Shown: positions 52,102 to 63,745, counted from the stretch's first letter. The stretch: 64,000 nucleotides of DNA from Cordylochernes scorpioides (GCA_030710605.1 CP092884.1:19635483-19699482); one strand, 5' to 3'. Made by a program: numbers and translations. Notes: generated by a model not told the origin, from the sequence alone.

Positions 52102-52312
52102 TTTTTTTTTTTTACAATTTTTAAAACTCATTTATATATAATACAAGAATGACATCCACGGCGCCAATTTATAATTGTAACGAATAGTATTTGAATAAAA
52201 GCATTTAATCGGGTAAAACCCGGGCGTTGCCCGGGTCATTCGTATCTACTTATATATTTGCCTTATTCTGTCTGTTTGTTTGTCTGAAGCTCACGGATGG
52301 GAATTTTCATTA

Positions 52313-52383
52313 CCATCGGTGGTTCAGTGGTAGAATGCTCGCCTGCCACGCGGGCGGCCCGGGTTCGATTCCCGGCCGATGCA
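52313..52383 (+). tRNA. tRNA-Gly(GCC), nearly intact, in a HINE-like unit (second copy)
   Basis: Every stem pairs except the first acceptor pair (C1-C). GTGGTTCAGTGGTAGAATG supplies the A box, GCC is the anticodon, GGTTCGATTCC is a perfect B box, and a T-run terminator follows. It could be transcribed by Pol III. The same tail module follows at 52433-52510. Direct repetition with 52031 (282 bp apart, including flanks TATATATTTGCCTTATTCTG) shows a tandem duplication of the whole unit. Confidence 0.65.
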
Positions 52384-52539
52384 TTTTTTTTTTTTTACAA
52401 TTTTTAAAACTCATTTATATATTATACAATAATGACATCCACGGCGCCAATTTATAATTGTAACGAATAGTATTTGAATAAAAGCATTTAATCGGGTAAA
52501 ACCCGGGTTTTACTAATAATTGTATAAACGAATGCAAGA

Positions 52540-53095
52540 CAAAATCACCGCGAATGTTTCTTTTTTTTTTAAGGCAATTTCTTTTTAAGGCAATTATCGT
52601 TATTTATCGTTAATTTTTGTTTCGATTTTATTGAAAAAAAAACGATATGGTGCCTTTAAAAAATGATCTTTATTACTATGCAGTTTTCTATTCAGTCAAT
52701 ATACCTAAGTTCATGTTGCAAATGTAATTATCTCTATCGATTTAAAACGAAAATTAAAATTATACCGCGAATGTTTCTTTTAAAAATCGAAATTTATTTT
52801 CAAAGAGAAATAGCGATATTTCTAACTTTGAGGATGAGGTATGGAAAGGTGAAACATGAAAAGTAATGGAGAACGGAAAAATAAAAAGTGTCCAGGGGCG
52901 GGAATCGAACCCACACCCTTCTGCTTACCGGGCAGGTGCCTTGTCCACTCGGCTACCCTGGACGTATTTTTCCGTTCATAACTTATATTTAAAGTAACAT
53001 TTAAAATACAATATAACGCGGCTGATGATTGTAAAACGAAAATTTCGATTTTTAAAAGAAACATTCGCGGTATAATTTTAATTTTTGTTTTACAA
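52540..53095. mobile_element. Inverted-repeat element around a tRNA-Thr-like sequence
   Basis: CGAAAATTAAAATTATACCG CGAATG at about 52748 is mirrored near 53090. Between them is the tRNA-like block at 52891-52962. Poly-A/T runs lie on both outer sides. It repeats the design of the tRNA-Gly units with different termini. Confidence 0.55.
52891..52962 (-). tRNA. tRNA-Thr(GGT)-like sequence
   Basis: 72 nt on the minus strand. A 7-bp acceptor stem TCCAGGG/CCCTGGA closes perfectly. The T-arm has GGTTCGATTCC, and the A box region is TAGCCGAGTGGACAAGG. The anticodon arm is CTGC-CCGGTAA-GCAG, giving GGT, but position 33 is C instead of T. It is likely a pseudogene or SINE head. Confidence 0.5.
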
Positions 53096-53169
53096 TCATC
53101 TATCGATTTAGTAGGTGAAATGCAAAAAAAAAAAAAAAAAAATCGACATGATGAAATCTTTATGAAAAT

Positions 53170-53440
53170 TCACATTTTTATTTTTATATTTTCAAGACAC
53201 ACACAGTTTGGGGCGGGACGTTTCACAAGAGAGACATCCACGGCGCCAATTTATAATTGTAACGAATAGTATTTTAATTAAAACATTTTAAAAACACACA
53301 GTTTGGAACGGGACGTTTCACAAGAGTGACATCCATGGCGCCAATTTATAATTGTAACGAATAGTATTTGAATTAAAACGTTTTTTAAATATATACGCAC
53401 TCGGGTAAAACCCGGGCGTTGCCCGGGCCATTCGTCTAGT
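53170..53440 (+). repeat. Duplicated HINE-like 3' tails
   Basis: The module CATCCACGGCGCCAATTTAT AATTGTAACG occurs at about 53235 and 53330. The second ends in CCCGGGCGTTGCCCGGGCCA and TTCGTCTAGTA, a full terminus. Confidence 0.7.
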
Positions 53441-53522
53441 ACTAAATAACTTCCCAAAGTTGGCGTTCCAATGAGTGGTTTGGTCAGGCATAAAGGACAC
53501 ACACACATACATTCATTTATAT

Positions 53523-53615
53523 ATATAGATATATATTAAGAAAAAAGGCATTTCCTGATCGTGCAACTGAAAGTTGCTGATGGCTTGCACCATCTATCGG
53601 AATAACATATAGTAT
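53523..53615. repeat. Fragment of the hammerhead-bearing family
   Basis: TATA-rich start, then AAGGCATTTCCTGATCGTGC and AACTGAAAGTTGCTGATGGC, as at 11460-11530. It lies directly before the Penelope-like pair. Confidence 0.6.
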
Positions 53616-53670
53616 ATATTTATGAATAAACGTATCATTAAATGGAAGATAGGTATCTTTTATTTGTAAA

Positions 53671-53706
53671 CGTTACGAGCTTTCGGGCAAACGCCCTTCT
53701 ACAGGT
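53671..53706 (-). ncRNA. Degenerate hammerhead-like hairpin at the Penelope-like 3' end (mirror copy at 56921-56955)
   Basis: The sense strand reads CTGTAGA, A, GGGC-GTTT-GCCC, GAAAG. Stem II is intact, but CTGTAGA replaces CTGANGA (A6 is T) and stem III is not formed properly. Both arms share the defect, so it predates the inverted pairing or is a family feature. Confidence 0.5.
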
Positions 53707-53877
53707 TTGACAGAAATTAAGGCGAGAGACCGACCTATATACAAGGGATGATTTACATAATAAACAATTTTTATAACTTAGCAGTAATAATTTTTAATTT
53801 TTAATAAGTAAATATTGTATTGATATGGTAATAAGATGTTGTATACTAGATTTTTAACTATGTAAAAAAGGAATAGA

Positions 53878-55439
53878 TTAACTTGAAACAAAAATATCAT
53901 AAATTTCAGGAATTTCTATTTTTCTATTTATGCTTTTAAGTTTGGTGGATACTATGGATTCTAACATTAATCTTTGGTGTAGGTTGGGTATGTTACGGTA
54001 ATGGATAGTGGGGTGGTTGGTATTAAAAGAGTGGCCAGTGGATGCAACATGCTGATAGATGAGGGAACGTGGGTCGTTGTTATTAATGTTGTGGGTGTGT
54101 TCTGACATTCTAATGGCGACGGTTCTACCTGTCTCACCCACATAAGTGGCGGAACAATGTTCGCATGAGACAGAGTAGACCGCCCCAGAAGAATCCAGAG
54201 GACTGAGTTGGGTACCAGTTTTTGTAATGGGGTGTCGGAGAAGTGAGTGGATACTGGGGGTATTAATGAAAAAGGTGCGAATGCCAAATGGCCTGATGAG
54301 ACGGGAGATACTAACTGTTAAGGGAGAATAGGGCAACATGCAGGTAGTCCTGAAGACTGGGGGAGGATTGGAGGGAGCGGGAGAATAGGTATGTTTATTA
54401 ATGAATGTTAGTGGATAGGAGGCGGCGGTGAGATGGGAGATGATACGGGCTTTTTCTGTGGTTTTAAAGATGGGTAGAGAGCAGTGTGTGTGAAGGCGCC
54501 TGGTGAGTGTTTTAACGATGTTAATTTTGTGTACTATGGGGCAGAAGGAGTTGAAATGGGTGTAGGTGGGGGTACTGCTATTCTTGTAGTATACTGTGGT
54601 GTGGAAAGATGCCGGGGTACGTATGATTAAGATGTCTAGGAAGGGAATGATGTGTCCCTATTCTTTTTCCATGGTGAACGAGAGGTTAGGGTTGTAGCTG
54701 TTGAGGGTGGACAGGATGGTTTCTTCAAGGTCGGTTTTACATATGCAAAGGATATCATCTACATATCGTCGCCAGAAAAGAATGTCATCACAATGGAGGT
54801 TGCAGACCCATTTATCTATTCTGGTCATAACCAGCTCAGCAGCTATGGAGGAGAGGGGGCTTCCCATAGGCGATCCCCTTATCTGTTTGAAATGGATATG
54901 GTCAAAGGGAAAGGTGCTCATGTTTAAGCATATCTGTGAGAGAGATGTGATAGAGTTGGTCTTGACGGGATCTGTGTTAATGGAAACCAAAAATTGGTTG
55001 AGGCTGTCAATTATCAGGTGATGGGGGAGACTGAGGTATAGGGATGAAACGTCAAATGAACACATGGTGAAGTTTTGGGGGGGGGGTGTAGGCCGGTTAT
55101 TTCTTGAATGAGTGTGGGGGTGCTGGAAACTGTGAGATTACTTCTATTGTTGTTTAAAAGAGGTGAGAGATAATTTGAGAGGTACTTAGCTAGGGGGTAG
55201 GCGGGAGAGAGGTGATACGCAATGATAGGGCGCAGAGGGACAGAAGGTTTGTGGACCTTGGGAAGGCCGTAGATGTAGGTACCATTGGGGAGATTAGTGG
55301 TAAAGGATTTGTGTTCCTCCGTTGAGATGAGACTGGATCTTTTCATTCGGTTGAGAGAGGACTTGAAGGTTTTTAGTGCTATTGTGCTCTCTTGTGCGGA
55401 AATTTGAGAAAAAGTGGCTGTGTCCTGCAATATTTCCAA
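53878..55439 (-). pseudogene. Penelope-like RT and GIY-YIG protein, left copy
   Basis: The minus strand starts near 55439 with the RT finger region (NGTYIYGLPKVHKPSVPLRP). It shifts frame at the G10 run near 55077-55086, then continues MCSFDVSSLYLSLPHHLIID, IRGSPMGSPLSSIAAELVM and the catalytic WRRYVDDILCI. A stop in place of Q at about 54659 breaks it (TAG after EKE). The last frame holds AVYSVSCEHCSATYVGETGR (GIY-YIG). The N-terminus is missing. Confidence 0.9.
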
Positions 55440-55560
55440 TATTTTGGCGTGGTACGAAGATCGCCTCTTTTAAACAACAATAGAAGTAATCTCACAGTTT
55501 CCAGCACCCCCACACTCATTCAAGAAATAACCGGCCTACACCCCCCCCCAAAACTTCACC

Positions 55561-56748
55561 ATGTGTTCATTTGACGTTTCATCCCTATACCTCAGTCTCC
55601 CCCATCACCTGATAATTGACAGCCTCAACCAATTTTTGGTTTCCATTAACACAGATCCCGTCAAGACCAACTCTATCACATCTCTCTCACAGATATGCTT
55701 AAACATGAGCACCTTTACCTTTGACCATATCCATTTCAAACAGATAAGGGGATCGCCTATGGGAAGCCCCCTCTCCTCCATAGCTGCTGAGCTGGTTATG
55801 ACCAGAATAGATAAATGGGTCTGCAACCTCCATTGTGATGACATTCTTTTCTGGCGACGATATGTCGATGATATCCTTTGCATATGTAAAACCGACCTTG
55901 AAGAAACCATCCTGTCCACCCTCAACAGCTACAACCCTAACCTCTCGTTCACCATGGAAAAAGAACAGGGACACATCATTCCCTTCCTAGACATCTTAAT
56001 CATACGTACCCCGGCATCATTCCACACCACAGTATACTACAAGAATAGCAGTACCCCCACCTACACCCATTTCAACTCCTTCTGCCCCATAGTACACAAA
56101 ATTAACATCGTTAAAACACTCACCAGGCGCCTTCACACACACTGCTCTCTACCCATCTTTAAAACCACAGAAAAAGCCCGTATCATCTCCTATCTCACCG
56201 CCGCCTCCTATCCACTAACATTCATTAATAAACATACCTATTCTCCCGCTCCCTCCAATCCTCCCCCAGTCTTCAGGACTACCTGCATGTTGCCCTATTC
56301 TCCCTTAACAGTTAGTATCTCCCGTCTCATCAGGCCATTTGGCATTCGCACCTTTTTCATTAATACCCCCAGTATCCACTCACTTCTCCGACACCCCATT
56401 ACAAAAACTGGTACCCAACTCAGTCCTCTGGATTCTTCTGGGGCGGTCTACTCTGTCTCATGCGAACATTGTTCCGCCACTTATGTGGGTGAGACAGGTA
56501 GAACCGTCGCCATTAGAATGTCAGAACACACCCGCAACATTAATAACAACGACCCACGTTCCCTCATCTATCAGCATGTTGCATCCACTGGCCACTCTTT
56601 TAATACCAACCACCCCACTATCCATTACCGTAACATACCCAACCTACACCAAAGATTAATGTTAGAATCCATAGTATCCACCAAACTTAAAAGCATAAAT
56701 AGAAAAATAGAAATTCCTGAAATTTATGATATTTTTGTTTCAAGTTAA
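55561..56748 (+). CDS. Penelope-like RT (partial) and GIY-YIG endonuclease, right copy
   Basis: 395 uninterrupted codons: SFDVSSLYLSLP (first Asp), IRGSPMGSPLSSIAAEL (about 62), catalytic WRRYVDDILCI (about 99) and the thumb GHIIPFLDILIIRT. A linker follows, and then the endonuclease AVYSVSCEHCSATYVGETGR (about 300) with R and H in TVAIRMSEHT and E in LMLESIVSTKLKS. Upstream RT sequence from 55465 is in another frame because of the C9 run at 55541-55549. The protein is therefore 5'-incomplete. It is better preserved than the left copy. Confidence 0.92.
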   Translation: MCSFDVSSLYLSLPHHLIIDSLNQFLVSINTDPVKTNSITSLSQICLNMSTFTFDHIHFKQIRGSPMGSPLSSIAAELVMTRIDKWVCNLHCDDILFWRRYVDDILCICKTDLEETILSTLNSYNPNLSFTMEKEQGHIIPFLDILIIRTPASFHTTVYYKNSSTPTYTHFNSFCPIVHKINIVKTLTRRLHTHCSLPIFKTTEKARIISYLTAASYPLTFINKHTYSPAPSNPPPVFRTTCMLPYSPLTVSISRLIRPFGIRTFFINTPSIHSLLRHPITKTGTQLSPLDSSGAVYSVSCEHCSATYVGETGRTVAIRMSEHTRNINNNDPRSLIYQHVASTGHSFNTNHPTIHYRNIPNLHQRLMLESIVSTKLKSINRKIEIPEIYDIFVSS

Positions 56749-57009
56749 TCTATTCCTTTTTTACATAGTTAAAAATCTAGTATACAACATCTTATTACCA
56801 TATCAATACAATAGTTACTTATTAAAAATTAAAAATTCTTACTGCTAAGTTATAAAAATTGTTTATTATGTAAATCATCCCTTGAATATAGGTCGGTCTC
56901 TCGCCTTAATTTCTGTCAAACCTGTAGAAGGGCGTTTGCCCGAAAGCTCGTAACGTTTACAAATAAAAGATACCTATCTTCCATTTAATGATACGTTTAT
57001 TCATAAGTT

Positions 57010-57639
57010 GCACACCGGAAGAGTTTTAAGTTTTTACTATATAGTATATATATATATATCATAATTGAGAGTTCGCATATTTCTCACTCCTCTTATTTTT
57101 AACAATTGGCATTTCAAAAAACACCTGTTTAACAAAATACCTTTTATTTTATCTTATAAGCAATATACAGAGTTTAGTGGTGTTATTTTCTGTTTCAAAT
57201 CAGACATATTTATCTTCGTATAAAGCATTAACTAACCTCTGCAAAGAGACCTACTATGATGCAAGGTTGACGATTGATCTATTTTGATAAGTTTCATAGT
57301 GCTAAATTATCAGTTCAATACAGCTAAATACAGCGCTCTGTGTGTAAGTTTTTAAATTTGGAAAATTACTAATTACATATATAATACTTTATATATTCAT
57401 ACTCTATATACAAAAATTTATACGATAAAACCAGAAACGAATATATATTGGCAAGACCTGGCTTATCGATTATGAATCCTATTATCGGTTTTGCCAATTT
57501 AATCTAAAGATTCCTATAATATTAATTTTCTATGCTTGTACAATGATTATCATTAAAAAAATTATTATAGTTCTCGGTCAACATTCTATATAAGTTATTT
57601 TTACCACACACACCAGAGAAAGCGGACACGCTTTTTTGA
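57010..57639. other. AT-rich stretch
   Basis: I see no gene or element; the GC-rich LINE block begins around 57640. Confidence 0.5.
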
Positions 57640-59925
57640 CCTCCGCCGTTTTTCGGGTATAAAAATGCAGGAATGTGTGCCCAATCTGGTACCGGCTGAA
57701 ATCCCAGTACGAGCTGCACATGACCCTGAAAAGCCAAGCTCGGAAATCCAAGCCAGTGCAGAAATATCTGCGAAAATTGTTTTATAGAATGAATTTCCTA
57801 GTAAAATTCAATAAATTGTTAATTATGCAAATTCGCCTGCTGGCGAAGGAAATGCAAATTTTTCGGACGGCATCGCGACAAAGTCGCCTTCAAACGGCGT
57901 TGAAAAAGCCCAAAAGATCTGGGCTGACAAAATGGAGAAGGAAGAAAATGAGAACGGCCACACCGTGGTGAAGAATAAGAAGAGGCGCCGTGACTCCGAG
58001 ATCAAATCTCCACACTTCTCTCGCGCCACTGTTGCTGATGACGAATATGTCGCCCGAGCTCGAAGATACATCGCGGTGCAGCTGGAAGCTTCATCTGTAA
58101 GGGATGACTACCCGTCCTTACCAGACATCGCTCGTGTGATGCATTTTCGCCGCTTTGTCATCGTCGTCAGGGACAACGACGGCCGCGTTATCGAAAGCCC
58201 CGAGCTGCAGCGAAAGGCCCTTGTCACCTTCCGGCCCCGCTTCGCCCGTGTGCCTGTGATCCGGATGCAGGCGCTGCCTTCATCGAAAGGACAACCACCC
58301 CCATTGAATTGGATGAGGACGACCCATTCCACCGGGCTAAATCACCGCGCATCAGGGCTACCGACGCAATTCGCCGCCTCCCTCGCGGAAGAGCTCCCGC
58401 CTGGGGCGGCCTGCACTGCGAACTCCTCGCCACCTACGAGGATTTTTTCACGGACGCGCTGCAGCGTGTGTTCGCGGCCTCTCAGCTCCGCGGTGCTCTG
58501 CCTCCATCAATGCACCGATGCTCAATCTGCCTGATCCCAAAAGCTCGCAGCGATTGCGGCCTCGAAGGCTATAGGCCAATCTCGCTGCCGTCGGCCGACT
58601 ACAGGGCGCTCGCCTCCAACCTCCTCAGGAGCCTCAAGCCCAACTTTAGTGCCGGATTGCCAGACGTAGGCCGTTCCTTGGAGGTCCCCCTCCTGGAACA
58701 TTCCTCATATTACCGATGCCGTCGAATAGGCTACTGCTGGGGGCTGGCCCATGGCCGTGGTCTGCGTAGACCTCGAGTCCGTCTTCGACTCCCTGGATCG
58801 TGGCTTTCTGGTCCCTAATTGTGTCCCTGCGCCTCCCACCGTCTTTTGTAGACTGGATATGCTCTTGTACGCTGGGGCGGACGCGACGATACGGGCTGTA
58901 GCATTTCAAACGGCTGCATTTCATTCTCCTCAATGGCTTTAGACAGAACTGTGCCATCACTGCCCCGCCCATCAGCCTCGCAACGGGGCCACACCTCAGT
59001 TGCCTGGAGTCGACCTTCGGCGTGGGCAATGTCATCGCCTACGCAGACGACATCGTTCTCCTGGTCCATAGCGACGAGCAGTTCGCAAGGCTGGAGGCCA
59101 TCTTCGAGGAATTCCATCGAGCCTCAAGGATCGCCGTGAACTACGGGAAGAGCGCAGGCCTCTGGTGCGGCGCTTGGCGCGCACGTGGCGACTCTGCCCT
59201 CGGTGCCTCCTAGTTGGATTTTTCCATCCAGGTCCTAGGGATAAGAATCGTTCCTAGGTGCTCCGTCGACCACCGGGAGCACCATCTCCTGGCTCTCCTG
59301 GAGTATGCCTGCTGTAAATGGACGCCCTTCACGCGCGGTCCCTCCCTTGTCGGGCGAGATAGGGCCGCCGACTCCCTGGTGCTCTCTACCATCCAGCTCC
59401 ACCTCCACGCGTACCTGCCCGAAACTACGACCATCAGGCTGCAGGCCCGTCTTGCAAGACTTGCAAGGGTGGGGGGTTCAGCTCCATCTGGCATGCCTCA
59501 AGGGTCTCCAGGTCGCGCTCCGCGGAGGAAAAAATGGCTTCTCCTGGCTGGTGACGAGCGTCACCTGGATGAGACATCCACTTGACGCCACCATACCCCA
59601 GCCCCGGCGTTTCCGGCTGGTGCGAATTTAGGGGGAAATCTCGAGCATCCTAAACCACTGAGTAGCTTCCTCGACACAGTTTCTGGTTATCCCCATCATC
59701 GGTGGATGCCGGTTCCTCTGCCCACCGAACTTTCTGGGCGCCTCGCGCTGGATCGGCGTTCGAGTCTGGGACTTGAGCGACATCACCATCGTCCGCTCTA
59801 TGCGCTCCGTCATTGCTGACGCTGGGTCCTCCCCGCCTTCTGCCAGAGGATGGAGACCGAAAACCTCCAGGCAAGCTTCCGGGAGCCCAGCCTGGCCGAT
59901 GCCGTTGTCCTGCGCGGGACGACCA
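57640..59925 (+). pseudogene. GC-rich APE-type LINE, copy 1 (ORF1-like segment and RT)
   Basis: Broken frames in order. ORF1-like part 57932-58270: TVVKNKKRRRDSEIKSPHFS and QLEASSVRDDYPSLPDIARV. RT start 58309-58650: RGRAPAWGGLHCELLATYED, PPSMHRCSICLIPKARSD and GYRPISLPSADYRALA. Palm 58750-59213: VVCVDLESVFDSLDRGF and the catalytic VIAYADDIVLLVHSD. Thumb-side sequence continues to about 59600. IPK, YRPISL and YADD order is that of LINEs near the L1/Tx1 side, but the clade is not certain. Many frameshifts. GC content is far above the surroundings. Confidence 0.8.
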
Positions 59926-62400
59926 CGCCGTACTTTGTCATTTCTTCAGGCGACACCAAGTGGACATCGCGTGTGTCCAGAAGACGAACAGTTCCTATCT
60001 GGACCATGCTCAAGACCTCTGCTTCGGCTACAGCGCCGTTGTCATGCCACCCGCAGCCATCTCGGGTTCGTGACTCGCCTGTGTCTATACGTCAGGCGTC
60101 GCCGTTCTGCGACAGCGTGTCCTGTGGCCGGGCCAATTGCCTTGGCTGTACTCGATGTCCACGTTCAGGAGATGGCCTTCATCAACGTCCATCTCTCCCA
60201 TCATCCCCACGAGCGGCTGGAGCAACTGGAGCTAATTGCCGAAGTAACGATTCAAAAGGAAGCCTGGGTCTTCGGAGACTTCAACATCATGGATGACAGG
60301 AACTACTCATCAGCCTCCGTGGAGTCCCTCAGCAATATTCAAGATCTGGCTGCGCTGGTGGACGTTGCCACCCAGTTAGACGCCGCCCACCTGCCTACAA
60401 GGGTCATTAGCGCCGTGCTTCTCCAGGAAACTCGGTGTAGTGCTACTTTGGGATAAATGGATGGGCATCGAGGAGGGCTGTTGGCCAAATCTCTCCACGT
60501 TCCACGCGCCGCTGCTGCTGACGACAGCTACGTCGTCTGAGCTCGCCGATACATCATGGCACATCTGGAAACCTCGTCAGTCCGGGCTGACTACCCGTCC
60601 TTGCCAAAAATCGTAAGGGCGATGTATCTTCACCGCCATGTCATTATCGTCAGAAATTCGCCCGCGCGACCTGTAATCCAACTGTAGGCACGACCTTCAT
60701 CGATGGGACAACCACCCCCATCGAATTTGACGTGGTCGACCCATTCCAACAGGTTAATATCACCGCGCTTGAAATCGCCGCAGCCATTCGCCGGTCCCTC
60801 GCGGAAGGGCACTCGGCTGCTGGAAGGACGGCCTGCCTTGCCAACTCCTCGCCGCCTACGAGAACTTCTTCACAGATGCCATGTGGCGTGTGTCCGTGGC
60901 CTCTCAACGGTGTCCTGCCTCAATCCATGCGGCGAAAATCAATATGCCTGATCCCTAAAGCCCGCAGCGATCGCGGCCTCGATGGCTTTAGGCCAATCTC
61001 GTTGCCGTCTGCCGAAAACAGGGAGCCTCAAACCCCTCTTATCTATCCTGGTGCCGGAGTGCCATACGTACGCCGTACGCGGGGGGTTCCCCTCCTAGAA
61101 CATCGCCCAGATATCTGATGCCGTCGAGGAGGCCACTACTGGGGGGCTCGCCTCTGGTCATTGTCTGCGTTGACCTCGAGTCCGCCTTCGACTCCTTGAA
61201 TCACGGTTTCCTGGTGTCACTCTTGGTGTCCCTGCCCCTCCCACCGGCCTTTGTGGGGTGGATGCTGCTCCTATACGTCGGGGCGGACGCAACGATACGG
61301 GCTGGAGAATTACAAAACCGCTGCCTTCCATCTCTTAAATGGCGTGAAACAGGGCTGTGCTGTAAGCGCAGCCATATTCAGCATCGCAACATGAGTCGCC
61401 TGGATTCAACCCTAAGCCCGTGGTCACGAGGGGCTTCAGCCTTATGGATTTTGGCACCCAACTCCAGCTTGCATGCCTCAAGGGTGTCCAGGTTGCGCCA
61501 AAAATGGCTACTCCTGTCTAGCGACGAGCGACGCCTGGTTACAACCTTCACCCGACGGCACCAGACTCCAGTCCCGGCGTCTCCGACTGCTAAGACTTTG
61601 TGAGGAGGTCCCAAAATTCCTGATCCTCAAACCACCGGGTGGTTCCCACGATACAGCTGCTAGATCTCCCCATCATTGGCGGTTACCGGTTCTTTCGCCC
61701 TCCTAACCTGCTAGCCCCCTCGCGCTGGGTTGGCGCCCGAGTCCGGGACTTGAACAACATCTCCATCGTCCGCCCTACGCGATCCGTTCTCGCTGACGCA
61801 GCGGCTCCTACTGCCTTCTGCCAGAGGGTAGTAGCGAAGAACCTTCAGGCGAGCTTCCGGGAGCCCAGCCTGGCCGAGGCTGTTGTCCTGAGCAGGACGG
61901 TCACGCCCTTGGACAGAATCACCACCCTCTCAGCCCGTCGCGCCCTGGAACGTCCGCGCCTTTCGGCCCTGCCAATCACACGGTTTCTGGAGAGATGGGT
62001 GCCTGTCGTCAACGTGTCGGTCAGGGTTGCCTGGCGTTCGCTACGGAGCTGCGCCTTTTCGTGTCACAATGCAGACCACACCTTCAGATTGGCACTGCAT
62101 GCGCTGCCGAACCCGGACCACCCAGCATTAGCCGGTCCGTCCTGCCCTACCTACGGGCCCGACGATGGCTTCTTGGGCATACGATATTGAGGATGCCGTA
62201 ACACTAGGCCCCTCGCCCGAGAGGCCTTTAACATAATCGGAAGACCGCTTTACCTACAAGCATGGATATTTGGAACCAGCCTTTAAGAAGGCCATCTAGT
62301 CATCCTTGCGTCAGTGAAGTGCCGAATATATCGGTACTTCGTGCAAGTGGGGCTGGATGGTGCCTTTGAAGACCCCCTCATCGCCTGGAAGAGAACATTT
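59926..62400 (+). pseudogene. GC-rich APE-type LINE, copy 2 (endonuclease, RT, C-terminus)
   Basis: Starts with an APE nuclease: VDIACVQKTNSSYLDH, then MAFINVHLSHHPHERLEQLE and WVFGDFNIMDDRNYSS (GDFN is the catalytic Asp-Asn). It is followed by the same ORF1-like segment as copy 1 (HLETSSVRADYPSLPKIVRA). RT repeats: MRRKSICLIPKARSD, GFRPISLPSAEN and VIVCVDLESAFDSLNHGF; the YADD region is deleted. The C-terminal part from about 61740 ends in a Cys-rich end, CSFSCHNAD-like then CPTYGPDDG. It lies directly behind copy 1 in the same orientation. Confidence 0.75.
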
Positions 62401-62489
62401 ATGCGGTGGGGACTACTCCCCGGCTGAAAATACGAAAAATTGCAAATATTAATTCTTTTCTAAAATATTATTATCTAATTTAAAAAAGG

Positions 62490-62560
62490 CGAAATAGCTC
62501 AGCTGAGAAAGCTTTAGACTTAAGAATAAGATGTCCGAACATGCTTTTTGCCACTTTTTA
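62490..62560 (+). pseudogene. tRNA-like relic
   Basis: AAATAGCTCAGCTGAGAAAG matches an A box, and GTCCGAACATGC is a damaged B box. Stems are weak. Probably an old SINE head. Confidence 0.3.
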
Positions 62561-62599
62561 TTCTAATTATTTTTGCGATATCATCCTGTTTTGTAAATA

Positions 62600-63123
62600 T
62601 GGACTGAGGTGTCAATAAACTTGTTTTTGTCATTTATCACACACACTATATATACAGATATAGTTTTATTATAATTCTTTCTATATATGGTAATTTAAAC
62701 CAGCAACCTCATATTGTATAGTACTTATAACAAGATATTCATGTTGTATAATAGAAACACATCTGTAAATGATACTACGCATGATTGACAAGTGTCATTA
62801 CATCATCATATGTAATGTATTCTATACAAACTGAGGATAAATAAATAAAACTCTGCAATAGATTAAGAGTTGAGCTGAAGCAAGAGATTGGTATAGAAGT
62901 CAAAAACGTCTAAAATCGAGATGTAGAAGTCCAACGAGGCATAAAGATAGCAAGATCACAGGGCGTTGCCAGAGTATACAATTTCGCTTCCGATCCACGC
63001 TCTTGTTGCATCCGCTGAAATTCAATACTTCCTCTCTCGTATATAGGACCTCCGCCCTAGCCGAAAATATAGTCACTTGATAGTCACTTCACCATCAGCG
63101 GAAGCCCTCGTCGGTTGTGCCCA
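62600..63123. other. AT-rich stretch
   Basis: I recognise nothing here. Confidence 0.4.
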
Positions 63124-63230
63124 AGGTCCACCTCATCGACCATGTAGAACAGTAAGAACTCTTCTATCTCCATCTTTCGCTGCTTAGCTCGACTCCTATC
63201 TTTTCACGGAACTTTCCTAATACAAATGTG
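63124..63230 (-). repeat. Tigger-like fragment related to 612-700
   Basis: GGTCCACCTCATCGACCATG and TAAGAACTCTTCTATCTCCA CCTTTCGC-like sequence match 612-700 at most positions. It is a piece of the same transposon family, without TIRs. Confidence 0.7.
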
Positions 63231-63599
63231 CCTCTTCGTTTTTTGTGTGGACATTCCCAAGCTTTCCATTCTTCCTCGACCACGACTGCCTGTACTCTGT
63301 GAGAACTATTAAAGGTCTCCCAAGGTGCAGAGAGGTACTGGAAAACTTTCCACGCCCTGACTGTCCCTCTCGGTTACTACAGGTTTGCCCCTCTCGGTTA
63401 CCACACACAGCGAGAGACCCTCGGTCAACACAGTATAACGAGAGTCGACAGGATCGCACACCATAGATTAAGTCGACTGGATACCTCATCACATATATAT
63501 ATATTAAAAATGGTATTTAACAGAACTATGTTGATACAAAAAGCTGATATCAAAACGTCTACATACCATATATGGATAACGTTATCAACTTTTTGATCG

Positions 63600-63745
63600 A
63601 TTTTTATCTACCATTAAATTATTGTTCCATTATATGAAGAGATTTGCATTTAAATTATTCGAGATAAAAAAAAACGTGTCAAAACATCTTCAAAATAATC
63701 CCCATTTGAAGCTAACATCGTTTCCAATCTTTTCGTTGTGAGAGA
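63600..63745 (-). pseudogene. Mariner transposase 3' fragment
   Basis: The minus strand reads KDWKRC, stop, LQMGIILKMF, the eroded form of the mariner C-terminus (RW-KC-A-GDYFE). Confidence 0.45.

Larger units (their letters stand above)
53621..57005. mobile_element. Head-to-head pair of classical Penelope-like elements
   Basis: Arms 53621-55162 (sense minus) and 55465-57005 (sense plus) are near-perfect inverted copies. The 300-bp spacer 55163-55464 is the extra 5' part kept only by the left copy. Both encode RT followed by a C-terminal GIY-YIG endonuclease, unlike the Naiad pair at 25-33.5 kb. Each outer end has the AGCTTTCGGGCAAACGCCCT hairpin typical of Penelope-like terminal structures. 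Confidence 0.92.

Noticed and set aside
54280-54305. CTGATGAGACGGG, a hammerhead-like word
   Set aside because: It lies in the antisense of the Penelope-like coding region, with no GAAA partner and no stems.
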